From assembly GCF_963678245.1 (NCBI RefSeq), contig NZ_OY782777.1, positions 1 through 64,000 of the forward strand: a stretch of 64,000 bases of DNA, written 5' to 3'. The notes under the pieces are model-generated. The model worked only from the letters and a program-made list of their open reading frames with translations, did not search any database and was not told where the DNA came from. Source of the DNA: an uncultured Sunxiuqinia sp. Lineage in GTDB: Bacteria > Bacteroidota > Bacteroidia > Bacteroidales > Prolixibacteraceae. Positions within the stretch are counted from its first letter, which is position 1; each line of letters opens with the position of its first letter. Of this stretch, positions 1 through 8,302 are shown piece by piece. The position numbers were made by a program, and so were the translations under genes.

Positions 1-644
1 AAAACGGCTCCTTTGGCTCCCTTAATAACCATGAAATAGGTCATTGCGGCAATGGCAAGTCCACCAAATGCCGAGCCGTAATATTTTAATGTTTTGTTTT
101 GTTTAAAACTAAAGATAACCCGGGCAATGTACTGGACAATGGCACCGACTATAAAAGCGATAAATACCGAGAGTAAAATCCCGGTAATAATAGCAAGTGC
201 CTTTTCCGAGTTAATGTATTTATGTAACTCGCTAATTGATTGACCGGCGACACTAATTTTTACGAGAGACACTGCTACAGCAGAACCCAAAAGTTCGAAA
301 ACAATTGATACCGTGGTCGATGTTGGAAGGCCGAAGGTGTTAAATAAATCCAGCAAAATCACATCGGTGATCATTACCGCCATAAAAATCACCATGATTT
401 CAGCAAAGAAGAACATGTCGGGATGGAAAATTCCTTTCCTGGCGACTTCCATCATACCACTGGAGAACGTAGATCCGACAAGTACGCCAATACTGGCAAC
501 AGAAAAAATAATCCATTTGGGCGCGGCTTTTGATCCAATCGCAGAATTTAGGAAATTAACAGCATCATTGCTGACTCCAACAACCAAATCCGAAATTGCG
601 AGTGCAAAGAGCACGATAACAAGAATTAAATAGAATTGTTCCAT
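1..644 (-). CDS. Inorganic phosphate transporter, PiT family (partial, C-terminus beyond window)
   Basis: Inner-membrane permease for inorganic phosphate, driven by H+ or Na+ in this family. Reading from the ATG at 642-644 toward position 1 gives about 214 codons without a stop; the rest lies outside the window. The N-terminus is hydrophobic and carries GVSNDAVNFLNSAIGSKAA near residue 24, the Asn-Asp-containing signature typical of PiT permeases, followed by several membrane segments. It is divergent from the PhoR/PhoB-like pair starting at 799, with about 150 bp between them, which fits a phosphate-related job. Family assignment is firm; the transported ion is inferred from the family. Confidence 0.85.
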   Translation of the reverse strand, partial: MEQFYLILVIVLFALAISDLVVGVSNDAVNFLNSAIGSKAAPKWIIFSVASIGVLVGSTFSSGMMEVARKGIFHPDMFFFAEIMVIFMAVMITDVILLDLFNTFGLPTSTTVSIVFELLGSAVAVSLVKISVAGQSISELHKYINSEKALAIITGILLSVFIAFIVGAIVQYIARVIFSFKQNKTLKYYGSAFGGLAIAAMTYFMVIKGAKGAV

Positions 645-798
645 CGTATTAGATATAAGATTGACGGAGGCAAAAATAATGCTATCAATTAACCTACCAC
701 CTCTTTTGTGTTAATTTAATGTTAATGAACGATCAAATTACTATTAATGAGCAAATGAGCAAAATTTTATTCTAATTTAGTCGCCAAACAAAACGTTT

Positions 799-1833
799 AT
801 GAAGACTTATTCTCCTAGAAAGTTAGCGCTGTATTTGGCACAAGCACTTACATTGTTGACCATTGTATTTGTTGTAGTAGTTTCATTTACAGCTTTTTCA
901 ATCTGGTTGTACCTTGTATTAGTTATACTCTATTTTGCGATCGTTTATTCGCTAATTCTTTTTATTATGCGAAAATATGTTGATAACAGAATTGAGCCGA
1001 TTTATAAGATTATTCGCAAAATTCCGGTAACAGGAAAGAAAATCAAGAAGCGTGAAGATAAAATTGACATGGTTTCTACGGCGCGACAAGAAGTAGAGGA
1101 GTGGGCTAAAAATCAGACGCAGGAAATTACTCGTTTGAAAGATTTGGAGAGATACCGGAAAGAATTTGTTGGTAATGTATCGCACGAATTAAAAACTCCT
1201 ATTTTTAATATTCAGGGTTATATTTTGACTTTGCTCGAAGGTGGCATCGATGATCCGAAAGTGAATAAACTATACCTAAATAGGACGGAGAAAAGTATTG
1301 ATCGGATGATTTCTATTGTGGAGGATTTAGAGTCAATTACAAAACTGGAATCCGGAGAGCTGAAGCTTAAACTGGAAAGTTTTGACTTGGTTCGCTTGGT
1401 GGATGATGTGATTGAATTGGAGCAGATGATGGCTGCAGAGCGAAAAATACAACTGAATTTTAAACGGCCTGAAAAGCCGGTAAATGTTTTGGCAGACAAA
1501 AAGCGGATTATGGAAGTGATGACTAATCTGGTTTTAAATGGTATTAAATACGGCAAAAGAAAAGGATTCGTTAATATTTCATTTTACGATTTGAAAGAAA
1601 ACCTGATGGTGGAAGTTGCCGATGATGGTTTAGGAATAGATAGCAAGCATTTACCTCGTATTTTTGAGCGTTTTTACCGGGCTGATAAGTCGCGTTCCAG
1701 AGAACAAGGAGGAACCGGGCTTGGTTTATCAATTGTAAAGCATATTATCGAGGCACACGACCAAACAATAAATGTTAAGTCTTCGGTGGACGAAGGAACA
1801 ACTTTTACTTTCACGCTTGAAAAAGCCAAATGA
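799..1833 (+). CDS. Sensor histidine kinase, PhoR-like
   Basis: Membrane histidine kinase of 344 aa, probably the sensor half of a phosphate two-component system. Two transmembrane helices (about residues 10-33 and 36-58) are separated by only a few residues, so there is no periplasmic sensor domain. A linker follows, then the dimerisation/phosphoacceptor motif SHELKTP with His129, the N box (Asn247), the G1 box DDGLGID from Asp275, and the F and G2 boxes ending in GGTGLGLSIVKH. The response-regulator gene begins about 96 bp downstream. The PhoR label rests on architecture, the PhoB-like partner and the divergent PiT gene, and is an inference. Confidence 0.85.
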   Translation: MKTYSPRKLALYLAQALTLLTIVFVVVVSFTAFSIWLYLVLVILYFAIVYSLILFIMRKYVDNRIEPIYKIIRKIPVTGKKIKKREDKIDMVSTARQEVEEWAKNQTQEITRLKDLERYRKEFVGNVSHELKTPIFNIQGYILTLLEGGIDDPKVNKLYLNRTEKSIDRMISIVEDLESITKLESGELKLKLESFDLVRLVDDVIELEQMMAAERKIQLNFKRPEKPVNVLADKKRIMEVMTNLVLNGIKYGKRKGFVNISFYDLKENLMVEVADDGLGIDSKHLPRIFERFYRADKSRSREQGGTGLGLSIVKHIIEAHDQTINVKSSVDEGTTFTFTLEKAK

Positions 1834-1929
1834 AAGTAGTAATTTGCCTGTGATTTGAGATTTTAATTGTTTATTAATACATTTTCTAAGCTCTAATTCT
1901 ACTTTTAGCAGCAGATAAGTTTTACCATT

Positions 1930-2628
1930 ATGAGTGATACGAAGTACAAAATTTTACTGGTCGACGACGAAGTCGATATTTTAGAATTTATTAGCTATAA
2001 TCTTGAAAAAGAAGGTTACAAAGTTTATACGGCTCAAAATGGGTTGGAAGCTATCAAAGTGGCTGAGAAGAAAACTCCCGATTTGATTATTCTGGATGTG
2101 ATGATGCCGGAAATGGATGGAATTGCAGCCTGCGAAGAAATTCGTAAAATACCGTCGTTAAATAGTGTAGTCATTGCCTTTTTAACTGCACGGGGTGAAG
2201 ATTATTCGCAAATTGCAGGATTCGAGGCAGGAGCAGACGATTATATTACCAAGCCCATTCGCCCAAAAGTTTTGGTTAGCCGGGTTAAAGCATTGTTAAA
2301 ACGTACAGGTGGAGTTGCACCTGATCAAGTTGTTGAAAATTCGACCACCATAACTATTGGTGATTTGGTTATTGATAAAGAGCGTTACCTGATTAATACC
2401 AGAGGTCAGGAAATGATTCTTCCTCGAAAAGAGTTTGAATTGCTTTCATTATTGGTTTCGAAACCTGGGAAAGTGTTTACCCGCGAAGAAATCTACTATT
2501 CGGTTTGGGGTGAAAATGTTGTCGTGGGAGACCGCACAATTGACGTTCATATTCGTAAATTGAGAGAAAAAATCGGGAACGATCATATAAAAACGTTGAA
2601 AGGTATTGGCTATAAGTTTGTCGAATAG
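1930..2628 (+). CDS. DNA-binding response regulator, OmpR/PhoB family
   Basis: Cytoplasmic transcription regulator of 232 aa and probable partner of the upstream kinase. The receiver domain (about 1-122) has the acidic pair in LLVDDE, the phosphoacceptor Asp56 in ILDVMMP and the conserved Lys108 in ITKP. A winged-helix OmpR/PhoB domain (about 135-232) ends in the recognition-helix region VVGDRTIDVHIRKLREKIG and the wing IKTLKGIGYKF. A strong hairpin terminator follows at 2638. Regulation of phosphate genes is inferred from the neighbours. Confidence 0.88.
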   Translation: MSDTKYKILLVDDEVDILEFISYNLEKEGYKVYTAQNGLEAIKVAEKKTPDLIILDVMMPEMDGIAACEEIRKIPSLNSVVIAFLTARGEDYSQIAGFEAGADDYITKPIRPKVLVSRVKALLKRTGGVAPDQVVENSTTITIGDLVIDKERYLINTRGQEMILPRKEFELLSLLVSKPGKVFTREEIYYSVWGENVVVGDRTIDVHIRKLREKIGNDHIKTLKGIGYKFVE

Positions 2629-2637
2629 CACGAACAG

Positions 2638-2672
2638 AATCCCTTAGAAATAAGGGATTTTTTATTTCTTTC
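2638..2672 (+). terminator. Rho-independent terminator after the response regulator
   Basis: A perfect 9-bp stem (2638-2646 with 2651-2659) around a GAAA tetraloop is followed directly by a T-rich run. It separates the two-component pair from the lipoprotein gene at 2701. Confidence 0.85.
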
Positions 2673-2674
2673 TG

Positions 2675-2682
2675 TAACTTTG
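2675..2682 (+). promoter_or_regulatory. Bacteroidota -7 box (TAACTTTG) for the SPOR-like lipoprotein
   Basis: The octamer matches the Bacteroidota primary-sigma consensus TAnnTTTG and sits 18 nt before the ATG at 2701. No clear -33 TTTG is visible at the usual spacing. The longer reading from TTG at 2680 would start inside this box. Confidence 0.4.
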
Positions 2683-2700
2683 TTTAAAAGCTCGTTGAAT

Positions 2701-3105
2701 ATGAAACTACAATACCTGTTCGTATTATTGCTTATCATGGTTGTTGCATGCAAAACCAAGGAAAAGAAGCAAGATTTGCAAGTGGAAGTTAGTCCTCAGG
2801 ATACCGTACAAGTTGTGGAATCTCCTGAGCCACCTCCCCCTCCAGAGGAAGAAATTGACATGGGGGTCAACCTGGACGACAAATACTTTTTGGTTGTTGA
2901 TGTGTACACTGTAAAGGAATTTGCTGAAAGTTGGAACAAGGAATACCAAAAGCAAGGTTTTAAATCGGCTGTTATTATGCGTAATGAAGATGGCTATTAC
3001 CGTTTAGCTGTTCAATCTTTTAATGATTTTGAATTAGCTCAAAACGCGCTTAAGGTGCTTCGTCAGGAAGAGGATTTTAAGGATGCCTGGATTGATTATA
3101 GATAA
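2701..3105 (+). CDS. Putative lipoprotein with SPOR-like C-terminal domain
   Basis: Predicted lipoprotein of 134 aa. The chosen ATG gives a clean lipoprotein signal peptide ending in VVAC; a longer reading from TTG at 2680 overlaps the -7 box. A charged, proline-rich linker (PEPPPPPEEE, residues about 40-50) precedes a C-terminal segment of about 70 aa of the form YFLVVDVY...YRLAVQSFNDFELAQNAL. Its pattern resembles SPOR peptidoglycan-binding domains, which would place it in the periplasm or at the division site. The SPOR reading is by eye. The gene runs convergently into the next one, overlapping it by 10 bp. Confidence 0.7.
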   Translation: MKLQYLFVLLLIMVVACKTKEKKQDLQVEVSPQDTVQVVESPEPPPPPEEEIDMGVNLDDKYFLVVDVYTVKEFAESWNKEYQKQGFKSAVIMRNEDGYYRLAVQSFNDFELAQNALKVLRQEEDFKDAWIDYR

Positions 3106-3707
3106 ATAATGATCAGGTAATTCACCATGAACCCGAGAAAAAAGCCGGCATAAATTTGTAGTTGGCTATGTTTTTTCAAGATTAAACGGGCAGTTCCAAG
3201 TATTCCGGCCAAAATAATTAAGCCGCATAATAGCATAGAACTATTAATACCCATGCGAAATGATAAGGCAATCACAGCGCCAATAAGCCCTCCGATACCT
3301 GCCATGTGATTGCTAATTTTCCATTTCATGGATATCAGTAACAGCATAGTGATGATGAGGATTGTGGCGAGCAAAAAGACACGATAGATTGGGTAAACAT
3401 CCAGCCGCCCTAAATAGTAATAGCCCAGATAGTAATAAATAGCACTCATAAAAAGCGGGAGAACCCGATCGGTGCTCTTGCTCATCGTCGCGTCAAAATG
3501 CTTGTTAAACGAAAGCAGTCCTAAGCTTAATACCGGAAGTAGAAAAGTGCTTAAAAAGATAATAATAAGCAGGAATTTTTTACCCTCAAAGCTCATCATC
3601 GAGAAATAGAAACCGGAATTCATGAGCAATAGAAAGCCCAGTGTAGGAATTATCAATGGATGAAAAACCAAGGAAAAGAATTGGGCGATGGCTTGCTTTG
3701 CATTCAT
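3096..3707 (-). CDS. PAP2-like integral membrane protein
   Basis: Polytopic membrane protein of 203 aa with about six hydrophobic helices. Residues in KSTDRVLP, SNHMAG and the ARLILKKH...YAGF stretch are spaced like the three phosphatase motifs of PAP2/undecaprenyl-diphosphatase proteins (KxxxxxxRP, PSGH, SRxxxxxHxxxD). The match is degenerate: the second motif has SNH rather than PSGH, and the final Asp is not evident. It could be a non-catalytic relative. It lies just downstream of rpoN on the same strand (19 bp gap) and its 3' end overlaps the convergent lipoprotein gene. Confidence 0.6.
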   Translation of the reverse strand: MNAKQAIAQFFSLVFHPLIIPTLGFLLLMNSGFYFSMMSFEGKKFLLIIIFLSTFLLPVLSLGLLSFNKHFDATMSKSTDRVLPLFMSAIYYYLGYYYLGRLDVYPIYRVFLLATILIITMLLLISMKWKISNHMAGIGGLIGAVIALSFRMGINSSMLLCGLIILAGILGTARLILKKHSQLQIYAGFFLGFMVNYLIIIYL

Positions 3708-3726
3708 AGTGTAGTCGTTATAATTT

Positions 3727-5172
3727 CTACAATTCTTTTCTTAGACGCGCAACCGGAATTCCCAGTTGCTCACGATATTTAGCAACGGTACGCCGGGCAA
3801 TCGGATACGATTTTTCTTTCAGTATTTTGGCCAGCCGATCATCCGTCAATGGTTTTCGCTTGTCTTCTTTCGAAATACATTCTCCCAAAATATTTTTAAT
3901 CTCCCTGGTCGAGACTTCTTCTCCGGTATCTTTTTGCATACCTTCTGAAAAGAAATATTTCAATGCATAAATGCCAAAGTGTGTTTGAATGTATTTGCTA
4001 TTCGAAACTCTTGAAATCGTAGAGATATCCAAGCCTGTTCGGTCGGCAATATCTTTCAGAATCATCGGACGTAGCTTGGTCTCTTCCCCTTCTTTAAAGT
4101 ATTCTTTTTGGAAGTCAATAATTTCTGACATGGTTAAAATCAAAGTCTGCTGGCGCTGCTTGATAGCATCAATAAACCATTTGGCCGAGTCCAGCTTTTG
4201 TTTGACGAATTGGACGGCATCTTTTTGGTTCTTCGAAGCGTTCTTTTTATTGTCGGTATAGCCTCTAATCATGTCCATGTAAGTGTTGTTCATCCTCAGG
4301 TCAGGAACATTGCGCTGATTCAGTGTCAGGATCAGTTCTCCATCTACATTGTCGAGAATGAAGTCGGGTACAATGACTTGGTTCGACTGGTTGTTCGGAT
4401 TATTAATTGAGCCACCGGGTTTCGGATTTAGCTTCAGAATCTCATTCAACGCTTCTTTTAGTTGGTCCTCCGAAATCTCATACTTATGAATGATTTTATC
4501 ATAGTGTTTTTTGGTAAATTCTTCAAAGTTTTCTTCCAATATTCGGGAGGCCAGCAGGGTCGATTCATTCCCCTTTTTACGTTGAATTTGAAGCAACAAA
4601 CACTCTTGCAGCGAACGCGCGCCAACTCCGGCTGGATCAAAGTCCTGAATGGTTCCCAGTATCTCTTCCAGATCCTCTTCTGAAACGTTCATATTCATCG
4701 TAAAAGCCAGATCGTCGCAAATCGACATCAAATCTCTTCGCAAATAACCATCTTCATCAATATTTCCGATAATGTATTCCGCCAGCTTTTTTTGCTCGCC
4801 ATCCAGATCGGTAAGGCCGAGCTGCTCAGTAAGAGACTCATAAAAGCTTGTTCCGGTACTAAAAGGGACATCAGGTTGTTTATCGTCTTTCGAATAGTTA
4901 CTGGTGTTTAGTTTATAAGTCGGGATTTCATCATCTTCGATGTAGTCTTCAAGTGAAAATTCATCACTTTCGGCATCGCTGCTTTCCGACTCTTCGCTTT
5001 GGTCAATCGGCTCATCATCAAGCATTTCAAGAACCGGATTTTCTTCCAGTTCTTTCTTTATGCGTTGTTCCAGCTGCATCGTAGGTATTTCCAGAAGCTT
5101 GATCACCTGAATTTGTTGAGGAGAAAGTTTCTGCAATAGCTTTTGCTGTAAACTTAGTTTCTGAGATGGCAT
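3727..5172 (-). CDS. rpoN: RNA polymerase sigma-54 factor
   Basis: Alternative sigma factor of 481 aa that recognises -24/-12 promoters and needs AAA+ activators. The N-terminal region I is Gln/Leu-rich (SLQQKLLQKLSPQQIQVIKL), followed by an acidic region II (about 48-90), the core-binding domain, the HTH and, at the C-terminus, the RpoN box ARRTVAKYREQLGIP. Length and domain order are normal. No sigma-54 activator lies in this window. A TAnnTTTG-type box sits about 30 bp upstream of the start. Confidence 0.96.
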   Translation of the reverse strand: MPSQKLSLQQKLLQKLSPQQIQVIKLLEIPTMQLEQRIKKELEENPVLEMLDDEPIDQSEESESSDAESDEFSLEDYIEDDEIPTYKLNTSNYSKDDKQPDVPFSTGTSFYESLTEQLGLTDLDGEQKKLAEYIIGNIDEDGYLRRDLMSICDDLAFTMNMNVSEEDLEEILGTIQDFDPAGVGARSLQECLLLQIQRKKGNESTLLASRILEENFEEFTKKHYDKIIHKYEISEDQLKEALNEILKLNPKPGGSINNPNNQSNQVIVPDFILDNVDGELILTLNQRNVPDLRMNNTYMDMIRGYTDNKKNASKNQKDAVQFVKQKLDSAKWFIDAIKQRQQTLILTMSEIIDFQKEYFKEGEETKLRPMILKDIADRTGLDISTISRVSNSKYIQTHFGIYALKYFFSEGMQKDTGEEVSTREIKNILGECISKEDKRKPLTDDRLAKILKEKSYPIARRTVAKYREQLGIPVARLRKEL

Positions 5173-5201
5173 ATTGTAATTATTTCTTCTTATTTCTATA
5201 A

Positions 5202-5209
5202 CAAATATA
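5202..5209 (-). promoter_or_regulatory. Candidate -7 box for rpoN
   Basis: Read on the minus strand this is TATATTTG, matching TAnnTTTG, and it ends 29 bp before the rpoN start codon. No convincing -33 element was found. Confidence 0.4.
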
Positions 5210-5223
5210 ACCTTTGTTACCTA

Positions 5224-5254
5224 AAAGAGGTTGACTATTGTGGTCAACCTCTTT
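5224..5254 (-). terminator. Terminator downstream of asnS
   Basis: A perfect 12-bp inverted repeat (5224-5235 with 5243-5254) with a 7-nt loop lies between asnS and rpoN. On the minus strand the second arm ends in a short T run; on the plus strand T-rich sequence also follows, so it may act in both directions. Confidence 0.75.
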
Positions 5255-5280
5255 ATATTTTTTTAGTTTTTAATGTTTTT

Positions 5281-6717
5281 TTAGAACTCTGCATTCTTTG
5301 GCGTTCTTGGAAACGCGATTACATCACGAATGTTACCCATGCCGGTTGCAAATAAAATGAAACGTTCAAATCCTAAACCAAATCCGGCGTGAGGAACCGT
5401 TCCGTAACGCCGGGTATCCAGGTACCACCACATTTCGTCGGCAGGAACATCCATTTCTTCCATTCGGGCTACCAATTTATCGTAATCAGACTCACGTTCC
5501 GATCCACCAATGATTTCGCCAATTTGAGGGAAGAGAACATCCATGGCAGCTACTGTTTTGCCATCTTCATTTTGCTTCATGTAGAAGGCTTTAATGTCTT
5601 TGGGATAATCAATCAGAATAACCGGCTTTTTGAAATGCTTTTCAACCAAATAACGTTCGTGCTCACTTTGCAGGTCGATTCCCCATTCAACCGGGAACTG
5701 AAACTTTCCTTTTTTGAAAGGCTTCGAGTTTCTCAGAATATCGATAGCTTCAGTATACGTACAACGAATAAAGTCGTTTTCCAACACAAACTGAAGTTTT
5801 TCAATTAGCTCCATCGAACGTTGATCCTGAGGCTTATTTTTTTCTTCTTGCTGCAGACGATTGCTCAGGAATTTAAGATCATCCATGCAATTGTCCAACG
5901 CATATTTGATGAGGTATTTCAAGAATTCCTCAGCCAAATCCATATTGTCTTTAAGTTCATAAAATGCCATTTCAGGCTCAATCATCCAAAACTCAGCCAA
6001 ATGGCGGGTTGTGTTTGAGTTTTCGGCACGAAATGTTGGGCCAAACGTATAAACTTCGCCTAAGGCAGTCGCTCCCAATTCACCTTCCAACTGACCAGAA
6101 ACCGTCAAATTAGTTGGACGACCAAAAAAGTCTTGAGCATAGTCAATTTCACCGTCTTTAGTCGTTGGTGGGTTTACCGGTGGAAGTGTTGATACACGGA
6201 ACATTTGTCCGGCGCCTTCAGCATCCGAAGCTGTAACAATAGGCGTGTGCAAATAATAGAAACCTTTATCGTTGAAATATTTGTGGATGGCAAAAGCCAT
6301 GGCATGGCGAATACGGAACACGGCACTAAAAGTAGCCGTACGAAAACGTAGGTGCGCATTTTCGCGCAAAAATTCCAAGCTGTGTTTCTTCGGTTGGATC
6401 GGGTATTTTTCGGGGTCAGCTTTTCCATAAACCGTAATTTCCGATGCGACCAACTCAACAGCTTGTCCGCTACCCTGCGATTCAACCAATTCGCCGGTAA
6501 CGCCAATTGATGCACTGGTGTTAATATCGCGAAGTAATGCTTCGCCAAACTTTTCAACATCCGCAACAATCTGCAAATTATTGATAGTCGATCCATCATT
6601 CAGCGCAATGAAATTGACATTTTTACTTCCACGCTTGGTTCGAACCCATCCTTTAACTAACACTTGCTGGCCTACTTGTCCACCAGCGAGTACTTCTTTA
6701 ATTTTCAGTCGTTTCAT
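5281..6717 (-). CDS. asnS: Asparagine--tRNA ligase
   Basis: Class IIb aminoacyl-tRNA synthetase (478 aa) that charges tRNA-Asn. An N-terminal OB-fold anticodon-binding domain ([21 protein letters not shown], residues about 18-38) is followed by the class II core, with motif 2 around [22 protein letters not shown] and motif 3 in [15 protein letters not shown]. The start is set at the ATG at 6715-6717 ([10 protein letters not shown]). The longer ORF, reaching 6807, adds 30 unrelated residues and passes through a CAAAnnTA (-7 box on this strand) at 6779. Length then matches bacterial AsnS. Confidence 0.96.
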   Translation of the reverse strand: MKRLKIKEVLAGGQVGQQVLVKGWVRTKRGSKNVNFIALNDGSTINNLQIVADVEKFGEALLRDINTSASIGVTGELVESQGSGQAVELVASEITVYGKADPEKYPIQPKKHSLEFLRENAHLRFRTATFSAVFRIRHAMAFAIHKYFNDKGFYYLHTPIVTASDAEGAGQMFRVSTLPPVNPPTTKDGEIDYAQDFFGRPTNLTVSGQLEGELGATALGEVYTFGPTFRAENSNTTRHLAEFWMIEPEMAFYELKDNMDLAEEFLKYLIKYALDNCMDDLKFLSNRLQQEEKNKPQDQRSMELIEKLQFVLENDFIRCTYTEAIDILRNSKPFKKGKFQFPVEWGIDLQSEHERYLVEKHFKKPVILIDYPKDIKAFYMKQNEDGKTVAAMDVLFPQIGEIIGGSERESDYDKLVARMEEMDVPADEMWWYLDTRRYGTVPHAGFGLGFERFILFATGMGNIRDVIAFPRTPKNAEF

Positions 6718-6778
6718 GTTGTCGTCTAATTTTGCAGATTTTTTATTCCCCTGTTTTGCAGGTTTAAAATGTGAATCA

Positions 6779-6786
6779 CAAAAGTA
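6779..6786 (-). promoter_or_regulatory. Candidate -7 box for asnS
   Basis: Reads TACTTTTG on the minus strand, matching TAnnTTTG. It implies a leader of about 55 nt before the ATG at 6717 and argues against the longer asnS reading. Confidence 0.4.
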
Positions 6787-6948
6787 CATTTTTCTGTTGA
6801 AAAACATGAATTGGCTGATGAAAAGTTAAGTGCCTTGAATCTACGAAGCTAGGCTCATTCGGAAGCAGCTTCTGCGCAGATTAATTTTTCTAACTTTATT
6901 GGCAACTTTAAACAGTTAATTGTAATGCTTGAATGACAACCGAAAGGC

Positions 6949-8064
6949 ATGAGGAGAGGAATAATTTTTAGTATGTTTTTGCTTTTGTATACGGGCTCCG
7001 TAAGAAGTCAGGTTCGGCTTCCCGAGTGCATCGAACATAAGGACGTTTGGACAAAGACGCAGAAAGAACAGATTTTTGAGCATGTTCGTACTTTTCCGGT
7101 ACAAACCCAATTGGCCTTTGCATTCATCGAAAACGGAGCCGTTTCTTTTTCGGGTGTCATTTCGGAGAATGATACGATTAGCGTGGTTGACAATCGGCAT
7201 AAAGTCTTTGAAATCGGGTCAATTTCAAAAGTATTTACGGCAAGTTTGCTGGCAGCCTTGGTTGTTGAGGGCAAGCTGAACCTCGACGATCCTGTGAACG
7301 ACCGCCTGCCTTTCGCGTTGAAAGATTCCATTCGGCCCACGTTTAGGCAGTTGGCCAATCATACTTCGGGTTTGCCGCGCATGCCGTCGAACTTCGATGG
7401 CGGTGTTCCTTTCGATCCGGCCAATCCCTATCGGAACTATAGCGAAGATCTGTTGAAAGATTACTTGACGAGGCAGATGGAGCTGATTTACCAGCCGGGC
7501 GAGCGGAGTGAATACTCCAATCTGGGTGCAGGACTTCTGGCTTATACATTAGCAAAAGTAACTGGTTTGAATTATCTGCAATTGTTGAAAAAGTACCTTT
7601 TTTCAAACTACGGGATGACGGCTTCAACGACCCAGCGTGAAGATGTTGCTTCTTACATGGTCAGCGGTCTCGATCAAAATGGACGGGAGACTTCGAGCTG
7701 GGATTTTTCTGTATTGATTGGTGCGGGTGGTATCTTGTCAACCACTGAAGATATGGCTCAGTTTGCCTTTGCCCAGTTTGATGAGTCGAACCGGGAACTG
7801 AAACTAACGCGAATACCGACGTTTGAAGTGAATGAACGGTTAGCTGTTGGGCTGGGCTGGTATATTGTGAGAACCTCCGCTGAAACGGAACTATATTGCC
7901 ACAATGGAGGAACCGGAGGCTACAGCTCATCTATTGCGCTCGATACCAATCGGGCGAACGGCGTGATTATTCTTTCCAACGTCTCTGCCTTTCATCCCGA
8001 ATCGCCGAAGATTGAACGGCTATGTTTTTCCTTGCTTCAGACAATTGGCGATTCGTCCGAATAA
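6949..8064 (+). CDS. Secreted serine hydrolase, beta-lactamase/PBP fold
   Basis: Exported class C beta-lactamase-family protein of 371 aa with an N-terminal signal peptide (about 1-20, ending VRSQ). Catalytic motifs are the SxxK tetrad Ser91-Ile-Ser-Lys94, the YxN motif Tyr189-Ser-Asn191 and a third motif HNGG from His318 in place of KTG. This pattern covers true AmpC enzymes, D-aminopeptidases and esterases; HxG instead of KTG is common in the non-beta-lactamase members, so antibiotic resistance should not be assumed. It stands alone between asnS (divergent) and the SusCD locus (convergent). Confidence 0.85.
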   Translation: MRRGIIFSMFLLLYTGSVRSQVRLPECIEHKDVWTKTQKEQIFEHVRTFPVQTQLAFAFIENGAVSFSGVISENDTISVVDNRHKVFEIGSISKVFTASLLAALVVEGKLNLDDPVNDRLPFALKDSIRPTFRQLANHTSGLPRMPSNFDGGVPFDPANPYRNYSEDLLKDYLTRQMELIYQPGERSEYSNLGAGLLAYTLAKVTGLNYLQLLKKYLFSNYGMTASTTQREDVASYMVSGLDQNGRETSSWDFSVLIGAGGILSTTEDMAQFAFAQFDESNRELKLTRIPTFEVNERLAVGLGWYIVRTSAETELYCHNGGTGGYSSSIALDTNRANGVIILSNVSAFHPESPKIERLCFSLLQTIGDSSE

Positions 8065-8229
8065 CATAAGCAGGACGTAAATACCTGTATCATGCGATTA
8101 ACATTCAAATTCTGCGGGTTTTATACTCCTCCGTTTTTTCCACAGAACTCTGAAGGAGTGAAAATGTACATTACCTGTGCGGAGCTGGGGGATTAGCCGG
8201 TAAGCCGACGGAGTTTGTTTTCGATTAGC

Positions 8230-8275
8230 TAAAAATGAAAAAGGCCCAGTCCGAATTGGACTGAACCCTTTTACT
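8230..8275 (-). terminator. Terminator of the ECF/SusCD locus
   Basis: The inverted repeat CAGTCC/GGACTG, extended by flanking GG/CC pairs, has on the minus strand a T-rich tail (TTTTTCATTTTT). It lies just past the stop of the last lipoprotein gene. The plus strand also ends in CCCTTTT, so it may serve the convergent hydrolase gene as well. Confidence 0.7.
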
Positions 8276-8302
8276 GGTTTATTAAATGGTCTAAGGTTTT
8301 TC

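Noticed and set aside
313-633. Plus-strand reading frame of 106 codons inside the PiT gene
   Set aside because: It lies entirely within the phosphate permease coding sequence on the other strand, starts without promoter or ribosome-binding context, and its translation resembles no family.
6718-6807. N-terminal extension of asnS
   Set aside because: The extra 30 residues are not part of AsnS and the region holds a TAnnTTTG box on the same strand, so translation from the ATG at 6717 is preferred.
6949-8064. Beta-lactamase resistance gene
   Set aside because: SxxK and YxN motifs are present, but the third motif is HNGG rather than KTG, and esterases and peptidases share this pattern. Called a serine hydrolase only.
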